Positions 49,622-58,381 are shown, counted from the stretch's first letter. The stretch: DNA of 64,000 bases from Paucimonas lemoignei (GCF_004342585.1 NZ_SLZQ01000005.1:124001-188000); one strand, 5' to 3'. Made by a program: numbers and translations. The notes: a model not told the origin generated them from the letters alone.

Positions 49622-50494
49622 ATGCCATTTACCTTTGCCCACCCTGCTGCCGCGATTCCCTTGCAACGAATCTTAAAGCACCGGGCAGTCCTGTCGGCAC
49701 TGGTAATCGGCAGCATGGCTCCAGACTTTCAAAACTTTCTGCCATTTGATGTCGAGCGCGCCGATAGCCATAGCTTCGCCGGCATGTTCTGGTTCAGTTT
49801 GCCGGTGGGCATGGCGATATTCTTGGTTTTCCATCTACTCCTGAAAAAACCATTGTGCAGCCTGCTGCCCACGTCCATCGGCGCACGCCTCTCCCCGGTT
49901 CTTCATGGGCCAAGCCTGCCGCCAGTCTCCGGCAGCGCGATCGTCTGTTCTCTTTTACTGGGAACGCTGACGCATCTTGCCTGGGATGCCTTCACGCACT
50001 ACACCGTCGTCACGACGTCGGCGCTGCCCGTGCTGAGCAGGCACCTGTTTTCAGTGGGGGGATACCATGTCTACCTTTATAAATTACTGCAGCATGCCAG
50101 CTCGCTCATCGGCACCCTACTGGTGGGATACTGGTGCCTGCGCGGGTTGCGGCGCGCCCCTTTGCCGGCGCAATCGCCGCCTTCCCTGCTAACCTGGCGC
50201 CAACGCTGCGCCGTCATCGGCATCTTGCTGCTCGCCCCGCCATTGATCGGCTGTGGCCGTGCCGCTCACAGCTGGCTCGTCTCCTATGTGCCGGTCATAC
50301 TGAATGACCTGGTGCGTGAAGCGGTGGTAACGGCGATCTCGAGCTTCGGCATATTGGTCATCCTGTATAGCATGATCTGGCATGGCATCGTGCGCAAGCC
50401 GCAGGAGCCATCCTCGTCCAGCCATCCCTCCGGCTTTCCTTTTCCATCTGCGAAAGCGCACGGCCAAAAGCCTTCTACCTTAGTCAGCAAATAA
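49622..50494 (+). CDS. DUF4184 family membrane protein
   Basis: A 290-residue membrane protein resembling the DUF4184 family (MPFTFAHPAAAIPL, SALVIGSMAPDFQNFLPF, LLGTLTHLAWDAFTHYT). Seven hydrophobic helices are visible; the C-terminus is Ser/Pro-rich and probably disordered. The conserved His and Asp residues suggest a metal-dependent hydrolase-like fold, but no activity is established. No good ribosome site precedes the ATG. It diverges from minC. Confidence 0.83.
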   Translation: MPFTFAHPAAAIPLQRILKHRAVLSALVIGSMAPDFQNFLPFDVERADSHSFAGMFWFSLPVGMAIFLVFHLLLKKPLCSLLPTSIGARLSPVLHGPSLPPVSGSAIVCSLLLGTLTHLAWDAFTHYTVVTTSALPVLSRHLFSVGGYHVYLYKLLQHASSLIGTLLVGYWCLRGLRRAPLPAQSPPSLLTWRQRCAVIGILLLAPPLIGCGRAAHSWLVSYVPVILNDLVREAVVTAISSFGILVILYSMIWHGIVRKPQEPSSSSHPSGFPFPSAKAHGQKPSTLVSK

Positions 50495-50656
50495 GGCAAT
50501 TGCGCCGGCAAACCGGGAAACGCCCTCCTTTACTTTCAGGTGATCAATACCGCGAATCTTCCTTCTCTTTTACAGGCATATGCTTTGCTAGCTTTCATGG
50601 GCACCCACGGAAAAGTGGCGATTCATCAAAAGCGAGCATATAAAAGAGGCAAACAC

Positions 50657-50968
50657 ATGGAAAAAATGCGTGTCCGGCATACAGATGATGCCGTCTCCGG
50701 CGTAAGCGCATTGCGGGAAATCCTGGTCAACGAATTAGCCAATATCGAAAGCCTGATTGCGCTCTCTGCGCAGGAGAGTGAGGATATCGAGGCGGACCCC
50801 TTGATTCTCGAGGCATACCAGCGACTGCGCACCAGCCTGATCAGCGGCGTCGTCAGCGCCGATGAAGTCCTGGGCTGGGTGCATGCGCTCGCTGAAAAGG
50901 ACCCGGAAGGCAATGAACTGGAATGCGTACGTCGCCTACCGCATGTAAACATCTTGCCGACCAATTGA
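50657..50968 (+). CDS. Hypothetical protein
   Basis: A 103-residue acidic protein starting MEKMRVRHTDDAV. I choose the ATG at 50657 since AGAGG lies 9 bases upstream; an upstream start (50540) would add 39 residues without a ribosome site. The middle is a helix-rich region (ALREILVNELANIESLIALSAQE). I do not recognise a family. Followed by a zinc-ribbon-like gene and then a small HTH-like gene. Confidence 0.6.
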   Translation: MEKMRVRHTDDAVSGVSALREILVNELANIESLIALSAQESEDIEADPLILEAYQRLRTSLISGVVSADEVLGWVHALAEKDPEGNELECVRRLPHVNILPTN

Positions 50969-51180
50969 TTCCGGACTGTTCCGCTGGCGCTCGCAGCGAT
51001 AAGGCCGCACCCGATGTCGCAGCCTTGCTCAAGTCGGTGGCACACCGCAGCGAAGACAATCATGCTGAAACAAATGCCGCATCAATTACAAAGCGTTTGC
51101 AAAAAGCTGGATGCAATACGGTAAGCAAAACCGGGAAATTTTGTAGATTTTTTCAATCAGTTCGTCACGGAGATAAGCGC

Positions 51181-51444
51181 ATGTCGCCACGCTACTTCAA
51201 GGCCGGGATCCTGATCGACACCTGCTGCGAGCACTGCGGTGCCCGGCACAAAGAAACCTTCGCCCGCCTTTACTCGGATGCCAAGCTGATCTGCGCAAGC
51301 TGCGGCCAGGAGCATACGAAAGACCGCAGCCGTTTTCGTCAGAACGTCGACGAGACGGAGTCGCTGGTGGATGACATGTCCGGTTGGGCGGATACCGTGG
51401 CAGTCAAGGTACGTAACTGGTGGAAAGGCATGCAGGCTGGATAA
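51181..51444 (+). CDS. Hypothetical zinc-ribbon-like protein
   Basis: An 87-residue protein with two Cys pairs, CEHCGARHKET and CASCGQEHTKD, about 20 residues apart, a likely zinc ribbon. The rest is charged and ends in WWKGMQAG. The ATG at 51181 has GGAG 9 bases upstream; an open frame extends leftward across the gap but overlaps the previous gene. Function unknown. Confidence 0.6.
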   Translation: MSPRYFKAGILIDTCCEHCGARHKETFARLYSDAKLICASCGQEHTKDRSRFRQNVDETESLVDDMSGWADTVAVKVRNWWKGMQAG

Positions 51445-51534
51445 GCGATGGAATATCAATGTGACGAGGTGGAACTTCAGGCAACAGGGATGCTCAATGA
51501 GCATTTGCATCAGTCTGAATGGAACGATAAAGCA

Positions 51535-51828
51535 ATGACTTTAGGAAAGCAGCCTTCACCTCTTCATTACAGCCCGGCCCGTTTACTCGATGCCTTGCTC
51601 CACCATCTCAAGCTCAACAACGACAATGCCCTATCACGTCGCCTGCATGTAACCGGCAATGTCATTCAGGCGATCCGCCACGGCACCATGCCGATCGGCG
51701 CATCCATGCTGTTATGGATGCAGGAAGTCAGCGGTCTCAGTGTTCATGAATTGCGCCAGCTGCTTGGCGACCGGCGCGCGCGATGCCGCCCGGCTCACGT
51801 CATCCGCTCGCGCCGCCCCCATCGATAA
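51535..51828 (+). CDS. Small helix-turn-helix-like protein, copy 1
   Basis: A 97-residue protein whose core LLDALLHHLKLNNDNALSRRL then IRHGTMPIGAS and ELRQLLGDRR closely matches the product at 54213-54521. The pattern of a short helix, turn and IRHxxxPxGAS suggests a Cro/CI-like DNA-binding fold. The start is uncertain: 51535 is chosen because its length matches the second copy; 51448 is the longest option. The C-terminus is Arg-rich. Lies 27 bases before the DUF3182 gene, perhaps co-transcribed. Confidence 0.6.
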   Translation: MTLGKQPSPLHYSPARLLDALLHHLKLNNDNALSRRLHVTGNVIQAIRHGTMPIGASMLLWMQEVSGLSVHELRQLLGDRRARCRPAHVIRSRRPHR

Positions 51829-51855
51829 TTCGCATCCTCTGCAAAGGATCCCCTC

Positions 51856-53004
51856 GTGATACCACATGCTTCACTAGCACCGAACACCAGGAAAGAATCT
51901 GCGGATGGGGGCATTCTGCTGCTGTACTCTTGCCAGCAACGCGCCGATCCGTCACGCCACGAGTACGCCAGCCAACTCGCCCTGGCGCGCAAGCTGGCAA
52001 CCTTGCTGTCCTATGAATTCGGCGGCGAATTCGACCCGGCGCGACATTATGCCGCCTCTCCCTACTTTGTCCCGGTCGACACCCTGGAAAGCCTGGAACA
52101 GGCGCATGCGCTCGGCATCCATGGCAATGCACATCTCTTCGGCGGGGTCGTGCCACACCCGTTTGTCGCCACCAAGGTAATCACTCATCCGCTTGTCGCA
52201 GCCGATGCGCCGGCGCCTGCAGGCTGGTCCCATGAATTGGGCAAACGCATTGCGGACGTGGTCTTGCCAGGATATTCCGTTTTTTCGCGGGATGATGCCA
52301 TGCGCGCCGCCACCGACCTGCTTAACCACGGCGCCGTGCGCATGAAAAAAGCCGGCGGCAGGGGCGGATGCGACCAGCTGGTAATCCGCGACCAGGCCTC
52401 ACTGGAAAGCGCGTTGCGGAGCGTGGATGAGGAAGAATGGGCGCAAAGCGGCGTGGTCTTCGAACGTAACCTGACCCAGGCGACCACCCACAGCATCGGG
52501 CAAGTGCAGGTCGGCACCCTGCTCGCCACCTATTGCGGCATGCAGACAACCACGCGCGACCATCGAGGCAATGAAGTCTATGGAGGATCTCACCTGACCG
52601 TGGTGCGCGGCGGCTTTGACGCGCTGTTGGAGCTGGACCTGAACGCCGGCACGCGCACCGCCGTCGCCCAGGCGCGCACCTATCATGCCGCAGCATTGAC
52701 AGCTTTTCCGGGCATGTTTGCGTCACGCTGCAATTACGATGTAGCGCAAGGCTACGACGACCAGCGGCAATGGCATTCCGGCGTCCTGGAGCAATCGTGG
52801 CGGATCGGCGGCGCCAGCGGCGCGGAAATCGCCGCCCTTGAAGCGTTCCAGGCGACGCCGGGGCTCGATGTCGTGCGCACCTCGACCACCGAACTGTACC
52901 AGGCTAATCCCGTGCTGCCGGATGACGCCATGGTCTATTGCCAGCAAGTCGACCCGGTGACCGGCCCGATCGTCAAATACGCAAGAATCGAAGCCTATGC
53001 CTAG
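51856..53004 (+). CDS. DUF3182 family protein, possibly ATP-grasp-like
   Basis: A 382-residue protein that I place in the uncharacterised DUF3182 family. Start is a GTG at 51856. Segments RMKKAGGRGGCDQLVI (near 160) and GVVFERNLTQ (near 200) are spaced as in ATP-grasp ligases, where such stretches bind ATP; YGGSHLTVVRGGF follows. This is a suggestion from motif shape, not a family statement. The last 8 bases overlap the start of the alpha/beta hydrolase gene, so the two are almost certainly co-translated. Confidence 0.75.
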   Translation: MIPHASLAPNTRKESADGGILLLYSCQQRADPSRHEYASQLALARKLATLLSYEFGGEFDPARHYAASPYFVPVDTLESLEQAHALGIHGNAHLFGGVVPHPFVATKVITHPLVAADAPAPAGWSHELGKRIADVVLPGYSVFSRDDAMRAATDLLNHGAVRMKKAGGRGGCDQLVIRDQASLESALRSVDEEEWAQSGVVFERNLTQATTHSIGQVQVGTLLATYCGMQTTTRDHRGNEVYGGSHLTVVRGGFDALLELDLNAGTRTAVAQARTYHAAALTAFPGMFASRCNYDVAQGYDDQRQWHSGVLEQSWRIGGASGAEIAALEAFQATPGLDVVRTSTTELYQANPVLPDDAMVYCQQVDPVTGPIVKYARIEAYA

Positions 53005-53818
53005 CCACGACCATCCCATATCCATCCCCGTCGATGGCGGCACGATTGCCGGCACGCTGGTGACGCCGACCACCAGGCTCCCCGGCGTGCTCTTCGTGCA
53101 TGGCTGGGGCGGCAGCCAGCAGCAATACCTTGCCCGCGCGCGCAAGATCGCCAGGCTCGGCTGTGTCTGCATGACGCTGGACTTGCGCGGACATGCCGGC
53201 ACCAGCCCCCAGCAGGAGACCGTTTCGAGAGAAGACAACCTGCGCGATGTGCTCGCCGCCTATGACGAACTGGTCTCGCACGAGCAAGTCGACCCGACAT
53301 CCATCGCGTTGGTGGGCAGTAGCTATGGTGGCTACCTCGCCACCATTCTCACCGCGCTGCGTCCGGCCAAGTGGCTCGCACTGCGCGCGCCGGCCCTGTA
53401 CATGGACCGCGACTGGGACAAGCCCAAACGTCAATTGCACAAGGGGCAGGATCTGCATGCCTACCGTCAGCGCATCCTGCCGGCGGACGATAACCGCGCG
53501 CTGCGCGCCTGCGCCGCATTCGAAGGAGACATCCTGCTGGTCGAATCAGAGCATGATCAGGTCATTCCCCATCCTGTCATTGTCAGCTATCGTGAAGCCG
53601 CGAAACAGGCCCGCTCGCTGACTTACCGCATGCTGGAGGAAGCCGACCATGGCCTGACCGACGATGCCAGCCAGCGCGCCTACACATCGCTGCTGGTCGA
53701 CTGGATGCAGGAAATGGTCATTAGCGCGGTGAGCGACATGCCCTCCAAGCGTGAACAAGACAAGACAAGGAAGAAAGCACGCGAAGGCGAGCGGGAACAG
53801 CCTGAAGGCGAAGGGTAA
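52997..53818 (+). CDS. Alpha/beta hydrolase
   Basis: A 273-residue protein with the alpha/beta hydrolase order: an oxyanion HGWGGS (35-40), nucleophile elbow GSSYGG with S109, a likely acid in VESEHDQVIPH and a catalytic His in EEADHGL. No signal peptide is seen, so it is probably cytoplasmic. The last 25 residues are charged (KREQDKTRKKAREGEREQPEGEG). It overlaps the DUF3182 gene by 8 bases. The substrate is unknown. Confidence 0.85.
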   Translation: MPSHDHPISIPVDGGTIAGTLVTPTTRLPGVLFVHGWGGSQQQYLARARKIARLGCVCMTLDLRGHAGTSPQQETVSREDNLRDVLAAYDELVSHEQVDPTSIALVGSSYGGYLATILTALRPAKWLALRAPALYMDRDWDKPKRQLHKGQDLHAYRQRILPADDNRALRACAAFEGDILLVESEHDQVIPHPVIVSYREAAKQARSLTYRMLEEADHGLTDDASQRAYTSLLVDWMQEMVISAVSDMPSKREQDKTRKKAREGEREQPEGEG

Positions 53819-53828
53819 AAAGCAGGAC

Positions 53829-53860
53829 AAAAAAAAGCCCGCCACCTTGAGGTGCGGGCT
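53829..53860 (-). terminator. Leftward rho-independent terminator without an obvious gene
   Basis: On the minus strand AGCCCGCACC pairs with GGTGGCGGGCT (one bulge), followed by eight Ts. On the plus strand there is no T-run, so it does not end the hydrolase transcript well. The nearest leftward gene is 800 bases away. Confidence 0.65.
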
Positions 53861-54212
53861 AAATCCAATTCATAGAGACTTGGAGGAGACAAGTGAAACT
53901 ATAAATGACCAGTTCCCTCAAGTCTGCTTTATTTCCCACATAACTGTTATTCGATTTAAAAATAACAGGAGTGGTTTAATGAGTTTTAATTAGTACAAAG
54001 CGCAGCGAGAATATTCTCACTGCGCTCTGCTTGTCTCCCAGCTTCTCCAGATTTGGATTTTTTTAACTGCGACCGAATAATATTACAGTTCAGTTACACA
54101 GTCATTCTGCATTGCAATAGATTCCGCAGTACAATATTACCTAACAACAATATTGTGTTTTTTACTTTAATTTGTAATAAAATTAATTATTAAATTAATT
54201 ACAAGGATGATT
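53861..54212. other. AT-rich intergenic stretch with hairpin and mini open frames
   Basis: No full gene. A strong ribosome site (GGAGGAG, 53882-53888) is followed by GTG AAA CTA TAA (53893-53904) and then ATG with 12 codons (53905-53943), so a short leader peptide is possible. A near-perfect 28-bp palindrome lies at 53999-54026 (AGCGCAG...CTGCGCT). The last 80 bases, before the next gene, are almost pure A/T and likely contain its promoter. Confidence 0.5.
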
Positions 54213-54521
54213 ATGGACAGCAACCCACTGTTAAATCGGCCCGAGTATGATCCCAACAACCTGCTGGACTCTCTGATCGAGAAACTGGGATTGAAAAACG
54301 ACGCCGCGCTATCGCGCGCGCTCGAAGTGGCGCCGCCAGTCATCAGCAAGATTCGTCATCGCCGTTTGCCGGTAGGCGCATCGCTTTTGATTCGCATGCA
54401 TGAAGTCAGTGACTTGAGCATCAAGGAACTGCGCCACCTCATGGGCGACCGCCGCGAGAAATTCCGCATCAGCCCGGAACAGTTCAAGCCCAAACACCCG
54501 CAAGACACCAGCGGCGAGTAA
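54213..54521 (+). CDS. Small helix-turn-helix-like protein, copy 2
   Basis: A 102-residue paralogue of the product at 51535-51828 (shared NDAALSRAL, VISKIRHRRLPVGAS, LSIKELRHLMGDRR). The ATG at 54213 is chosen because AAGGA lies 7 bases upstream; an ATG two codons earlier overlaps that site. A DNA-binding regulator is a reasonable guess. Followed by two hairpins, the second a terminator. Confidence 0.7.
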   Translation: MDSNPLLNRPEYDPNNLLDSLIEKLGLKNDAALSRALEVAPPVISKIRHRRLPVGASLLIRMHEVSDLSIKELRHLMGDRREKFRISPEQFKPKHPQDTSGE

Positions 54522-54526
54522 TTTAA

Positions 54527-54554
54527 TCCGTCGCATGTGTATGCATGCGACGGA
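54527..54554. repeat. Perfect 11-bp hairpin after the HTH-like gene
   Basis: TCCGTCGCATG and CATGCGACGGA with a 6-base loop. No T-run follows, so it is not a terminator by itself. Confidence 0.6.
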
Positions 54555-54566
54555 TCGAAGGCATCA

Positions 54567-54592
54567 AGCCTGTTGATATCAACAGGCTTTTT
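54567..54592 (+). terminator. Rho-independent terminator of the HTH-like gene
   Basis: A 22-bp perfect palindrome (begins AGCCTGTTGA, ends TCAACAGGCT) is followed by TTTTT. Confidence 0.78.
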
Positions 54593-54674
54593 CCATTGGT
54601 GAAAGCTAAAACGCGCCCATCAAGGTTCACGCTCGGACAGGCCTGCAAATAAAACCGGCCTGTTGTCAGTAAAT

Positions 54675-54920
54675 TCACGAACCGGACTGCAGCTTGCGTA
54701 GCAGGCGCTCGGCTTCCACCGATGCATCGTACTGGCTCGAACCCCGCTGGTAAAGCATCGCACCGACCGTGCCGAGAAATGCAAACTCCTCTTCCGATAC
54801 CTTGGACTGCATATGGGCCATGAATTCGGCGAACGGCGATACCAGATCTTCCAGTGACCAGGCATGGTCGAGCCGGTCGCTGAGCTGACGCATCAGCACG
54901 ATCGCATCTTCTTTTTCCAT
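54675..54920 (-). CDS. Hypothetical protein
   Basis: An 81-residue protein starting MEKEDAIVLMRQL, mostly helical, ending ERLLRKLQSGS. The ATG at 54920 follows a strong GGGAGG ribosome site; an upstream ATG adds nine residues and is unlikely. I do not recognise a family. It diverges from the penicillin-binding protein gene. Confidence 0.6.
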   Translation of the reverse strand: MEKEDAIVLMRQLSDRLDHAWSLEDLVSPFAEFMAHMQSKVSEEEFAFLGTVGAMLYQRGSSQYDASVEAERLLRKLQSGS

Positions 54921-55099
54921 TGTTCCTCCCTGTAATTGTTTTTTCATTCTAGGTAAGTGAGCGAGGAAAGAAATATCAGTATTGAAAAACCGGCGGCATT
55001 TTCACCAACTCCCTGCAAATCCTGACTTAACTGTCGCATGCCTGCTACAAAGCAAGGGCATAGCGCTACAATGCGGGTCCATGCCAGCTTCGTTTCACG

Positions 55100-55168
55100 A
55101 TGTTGGCGGCGCTGACGGCCTTCCCTGCCCTGGCGCGTGATGCCGACGGAATTCAGTACGAAATATGA
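55100..55168 (+). CDS. Small open frame overlapping the penicillin-binding protein start
   Basis: A 22-codon frame (MLAALTAFPALARDADGIQYEI) whose TGA overlaps the next ATG (ATGA). The peptide resembles a signal peptide. It could be a coupled leader or a remnant of a lost gene. Weak evidence. Confidence 0.25.
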   Translation: MLAALTAFPALARDADGIQYEI

Positions 55169-57759
55169 ATTTGAAAGTGATTCGCAAGCTGGGCGACTGG
55201 CTGCAGCGCCAGGATTGGCGCAAGCGCACTGCCTGGGCCAGGCAATTCTGCCTTTATATCGCGACGTGCTTCAAGAGAGTCGTCGACCCCGCGCTGAGCA
55301 AGCGAGCCAGGATCGGGGCGCTGTGCAAAGGATTGGCCGCGCTTGGCGGCGCCATGCTTGGACTGCTGCTTGCGTATGCATTACTGCTCATTCCCTTCAC
55401 GCCGGGCATATCCGACCTGCGCAAGGCCAAAATCGACCAGCCGGCCGTGCTGCTGTCAGCCGACGGCAAGGAACTGGCCACATTCAAGCGCAATAACCGC
55501 GAGTGGGTCGAACTGAATGAAATTTCCCCTTACGTCGTCAAGGCGCTGATCGCCACCGAAGACCACCGCTTCTATGAGCACCATGGCCTCGATTTCAAGC
55601 GCACCGCCTCCAGTATCGTGCACACCTTGCGCGGCAATCCGCAGGGCGGCTCCACGCTTACGCAACAACTCGCCCGCAACCTGTATCCGGAAGAAATCGG
55701 CCGCGAACGCTCGATCAATCGCAAGATCAAGGAATTGATCACCGCCCTCAAGATCGAGCTCACCTACACCAAGGATGAAATCCTGGTGACGTATCTGAAT
55801 ACCATGCCTTTTTTGTATAACGCCTTTGGCATCGAGATGGGAGCGCGTACCTATTTCGACAAGCCAGCGGCCAAACTGAACGTGCTGGAAAGCGCCACGC
55901 TGATCGGCATGCTGAAAGGGACCAGTTACTATAACCCGGTGCTGAATCCGGAACGGGCGCAGCACCGGCGCAATGTCGTGCTGTCGCAAATGCTCAAACG
56001 CGGCGTGCTCGGCCAGGCGGAATTCGATAAGCTCAAGAATCGCCCGCTGCGCCTGGATTTCGAGCGCCAGGAAGCGCCACAGGGCATTGCCCCTCACTTC
56101 GCCGAATACGCACGCAAATGGCTCATCGATTGGGCCGACCGCAATGACTACAACATTTACGCCGACGGTCTGGTAGTCCGCACCACCATCGATTCGCGCC
56201 TGCAGGCCGCTGCAAACCAGGCCGTGCAGCGCCAGCTGAATGCCTTGCAGGCTGTGGCCGATGTCGAGTGGGCATTGCCTTCCGATCGTCTCATTTCTTC
56301 CAGTCCGTATGCCTACGTGGGCATGCAGCGGCGCGTAAAGCCCTTCAGTCATTTCTGGAACAGCAAGGGTGCCATCACCGATGCCTTCGTTCGCGAATCG
56401 ATTGCCTATCGCCGCGTAGTCAATGCCGGCATGACGGCAGATGAAGCGCTCACCCGGCTCAAAAAAGATGGCGCTTTCATGGACAAGCTGCGCGCCGAGA
56501 AAACCCGGCTGCAGGCCGGTCTTGTCGCGCTGGACCCGTCCAGCGGCGAAATCCGCGCCTGGGTCGGCAGCCGTGACTACGAAGCCGATCAGTTCGACCA
56601 CGTGGCGCAGGCGCGCCGCCAACCGGGCTCGACCTTCAAGCCGATCGTCTACGGTGCCGCGCTCGAGAATGGCATGGCAAAAGACCAGCGCTTCGCCGAC
56701 AAGGAAGTCGAGATTGCCATGAAGGATGGCACGGTGTGGCGCCCGACCGACATGTCAGGCCCGAGCGGACGCATGATGAGCATTCGCCAGGGGCTGATGT
56801 ACTCGAAAAACACCATCACCGCCCAAGTCATGCAGGAAATCGGCCCGCGCAAGACGATTGCCCTGGCGCGCAAGATGGGCATCAGGCAAAGTGAACTGGA
56901 ATCGCTTCCCGCCCTGGCGCTGGGCGTAAGTCCGGTCACGTTGCTGGAAATGGTATCGGCCTATGGCACTATCGCCGCCAGCGGTGAATATCGCGCTCCT
57001 GTGTTTGTCGCAAGTATCGAAGATAAACAGGGACGCTTGCTGGCAAGCTTCACCAGCAAGCCGTCACGCGCCATGTCGCGCGAAACGGCGGAAGAATTGA
57101 TCGACATGTTGCGCGGCGCCGTCAGACAAGGCACAGGCCGCGGCCTGATCTCGCGCTTTGGCGTCGTTGCCGATGTCGCAGGCAAAACCGGCACCACGCA
57201 AAACAATACCGATGGCTGGTTCATCCTCATGCATCCCCGTTTGGTGACCGGCACCTGGGTCGGCTTCAACGATGCCAGGGTCACGATGCGCAGCGATTAC
57301 TGGGGCCAGGGCGGGCACAATGCCCTGCTGGTAGTCGGAGATTTTTTCCGCCATGCCGCCAGCAGCCGTTTGATCGATGTGCGGGCGCAGTTCCCGCAGC
57401 CGGATGACGGCATGTTCGGCCCGCTGCTGCGGCACATCGATGAACTGCTGGGCCGGAAAAGGCCGGCGCCAGCGCCGAGCGCGCCTGCCGATCCGGAAGA
57501 AGAACCGAGCAAAGACACGCCGCTGGATGAAGTCGAGCGCATCATCAGGCAGGCGCACGACGTTGCGCAAACGGTCGAGCGGGAACAGCGCCGCATTGAA
57601 AAAGCCGTTGAAATGCCGATGAAGGCGCTAAATGACCTTCAGCGTGAAATCGCGGCACAAGGCGGCAACCGCGCAGAACCGCTTCCCCGGGGACAGGCGG
57701 AGGACAAGGCACACACTCGGGATACCGAAACGACCTCCGGCACGGTCACGAACCAATGA
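55165..57759 (+). CDS. Bifunctional penicillin-binding protein (class A, PBP1-like)
   Basis: Membrane-anchored glycosyltransferase/transpeptidase that builds and cross-links peptidoglycan. The 864 residues have one membrane helix (about 55-78), a GT51 domain with the catalytic E132 (IATEDHRFYEHHG) and GGSTLTQQLARNL, and a transpeptidase domain with S489-T-F-K, YSKNT and KTGTTQNN (K674). The C-terminal 100 residues (from about 760) are charged and Pro/Glu-rich, probably disordered. The domain order fits class A enzymes; which subtype is not certain. Confidence 0.9.
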   Translation: MNLKVIRKLGDWLQRQDWRKRTAWARQFCLYIATCFKRVVDPALSKRARIGALCKGLAALGGAMLGLLLAYALLLIPFTPGISDLRKAKIDQPAVLLSADGKELATFKRNNREWVELNEISPYVVKALIATEDHRFYEHHGLDFKRTASSIVHTLRGNPQGGSTLTQQLARNLYPEEIGRERSINRKIKELITALKIELTYTKDEILVTYLNTMPFLYNAFGIEMGARTYFDKPAAKLNVLESATLIGMLKGTSYYNPVLNPERAQHRRNVVLSQMLKRGVLGQAEFDKLKNRPLRLDFERQEAPQGIAPHFAEYARKWLIDWADRNDYNIYADGLVVRTTIDSRLQAAANQAVQRQLNALQAVADVEWALPSDRLISSSPYAYVGMQRRVKPFSHFWNSKGAITDAFVRESIAYRRVVNAGMTADEALTRLKKDGAFMDKLRAEKTRLQAGLVALDPSSGEIRAWVGSRDYEADQFDHVAQARRQPGSTFKPIVYGAALENGMAKDQRFADKEVEIAMKDGTVWRPTDMSGPSGRMMSIRQGLMYSKNTITAQVMQEIGPRKTIALARKMGIRQSELESLPALALGVSPVTLLEMVSAYGTIAASGEYRAPVFVASIEDKQGRLLASFTSKPSRAMSRETAEELIDMLRGAVRQGTGRGLISRFGVVADVAGKTGTTQNNTDGWFILMHPRLVTGTWVGFNDARVTMRSDYWGQGGHNALLVVGDFFRHAASSRLIDVRAQFPQPDDGMFGPLLRHIDELLGRKRPAPAPSAPADPEEEPSKDTPLDEVERIIRQAHDVAQTVEREQRRIEKAVEMPMKALNDLQREIAAQGGNRAEPLPRGQAEDKAHTRDTETTSGTVTNQ

Positions 57760-58028
57760 TTGTTTCTGACGGCATGGCGCCTATTACAAGGCGCAAATGC
57801 CAGATTCACGCCAACCTGGAGATTGGTAGTCTATCAATTCCGTTTTTTCGAATTAACTCATCCAGTATTTCAGGTTTTAATATTTCCTTCGATCTGTATC
57901 ATAATGGTTCGCCTGGCTGGCCAGAACATCTGGTCCGACATGGACCGCAGGAGCCCGTATCGCGATGCTGATATCGGGAGCTTCCTGGTGCTGACTGGCA
58001 TAGTGGCACATTAGTCAAGGAGTACAGC

Positions 58029-58352
58029 ATGCAGGAAAAAACAGATTGGGAACTCGTCGATGAGCCGATGCGGCAATCGCACTGGTCGAAATCCGAATGG
58101 AGTTCGCACGATCAGGCACAAAGCCGTGCGCAAGGCGCAGCGGGAATGAAGCCGCTATTGCAGGCAATGATGGGACGCTGGTGGCGCTGGAAGCTGATAG
58201 GAGCAGGCCTTTTCGCCGCCCTCACCCTTATCATGGTTGCCATGCTGACCGGCGTGGTGGCGCTGATTGCCGCCGCAAGCGCCGTACTGGCGATCGGCAT
58301 CACCAAGGTTCGTCAATGGACCCGCCGCCACAGCAGCGCGCTGACTCCCTGA
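58029..58352 (+). CDS. Hypothetical small membrane protein
   Basis: A 107-residue protein: a polar, Ser/Gln-rich N-terminus (1-45), then two adjacent hydrophobic helices (about 55-92) and a basic end (VRQWTRRHSS). AAGGAG lies 6 bases before the ATG. No family recognised. The 269 bases between it and the penicillin-binding gene show nothing else. Confidence 0.6.
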   Translation: MQEKTDWELVDEPMRQSHWSKSEWSSHDQAQSRAQGAAGMKPLLQAMMGRWWRWKLIGAGLFAALTLIMVAMLTGVVALIAAASAVLAIGITKVRQWTRRHSSALTP

Positions 58353-58381
58353 CTCTTCCACTCTCGATCAGCGCCTCTCCG

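Noticed and set aside
53999-54026. 28-bp near-palindrome considered as a terminator
   Set aside because: Neither strand has a convincing T-run after it (minus strand has only TTTG).
54675-54920. Idea that the small leftward gene ends at the leftward terminator at 53829-53860
   Set aside because: The terminator is about 800 bases beyond its stop, with the HTH-like gene on the opposite strand in between; a link is possible but not supported.
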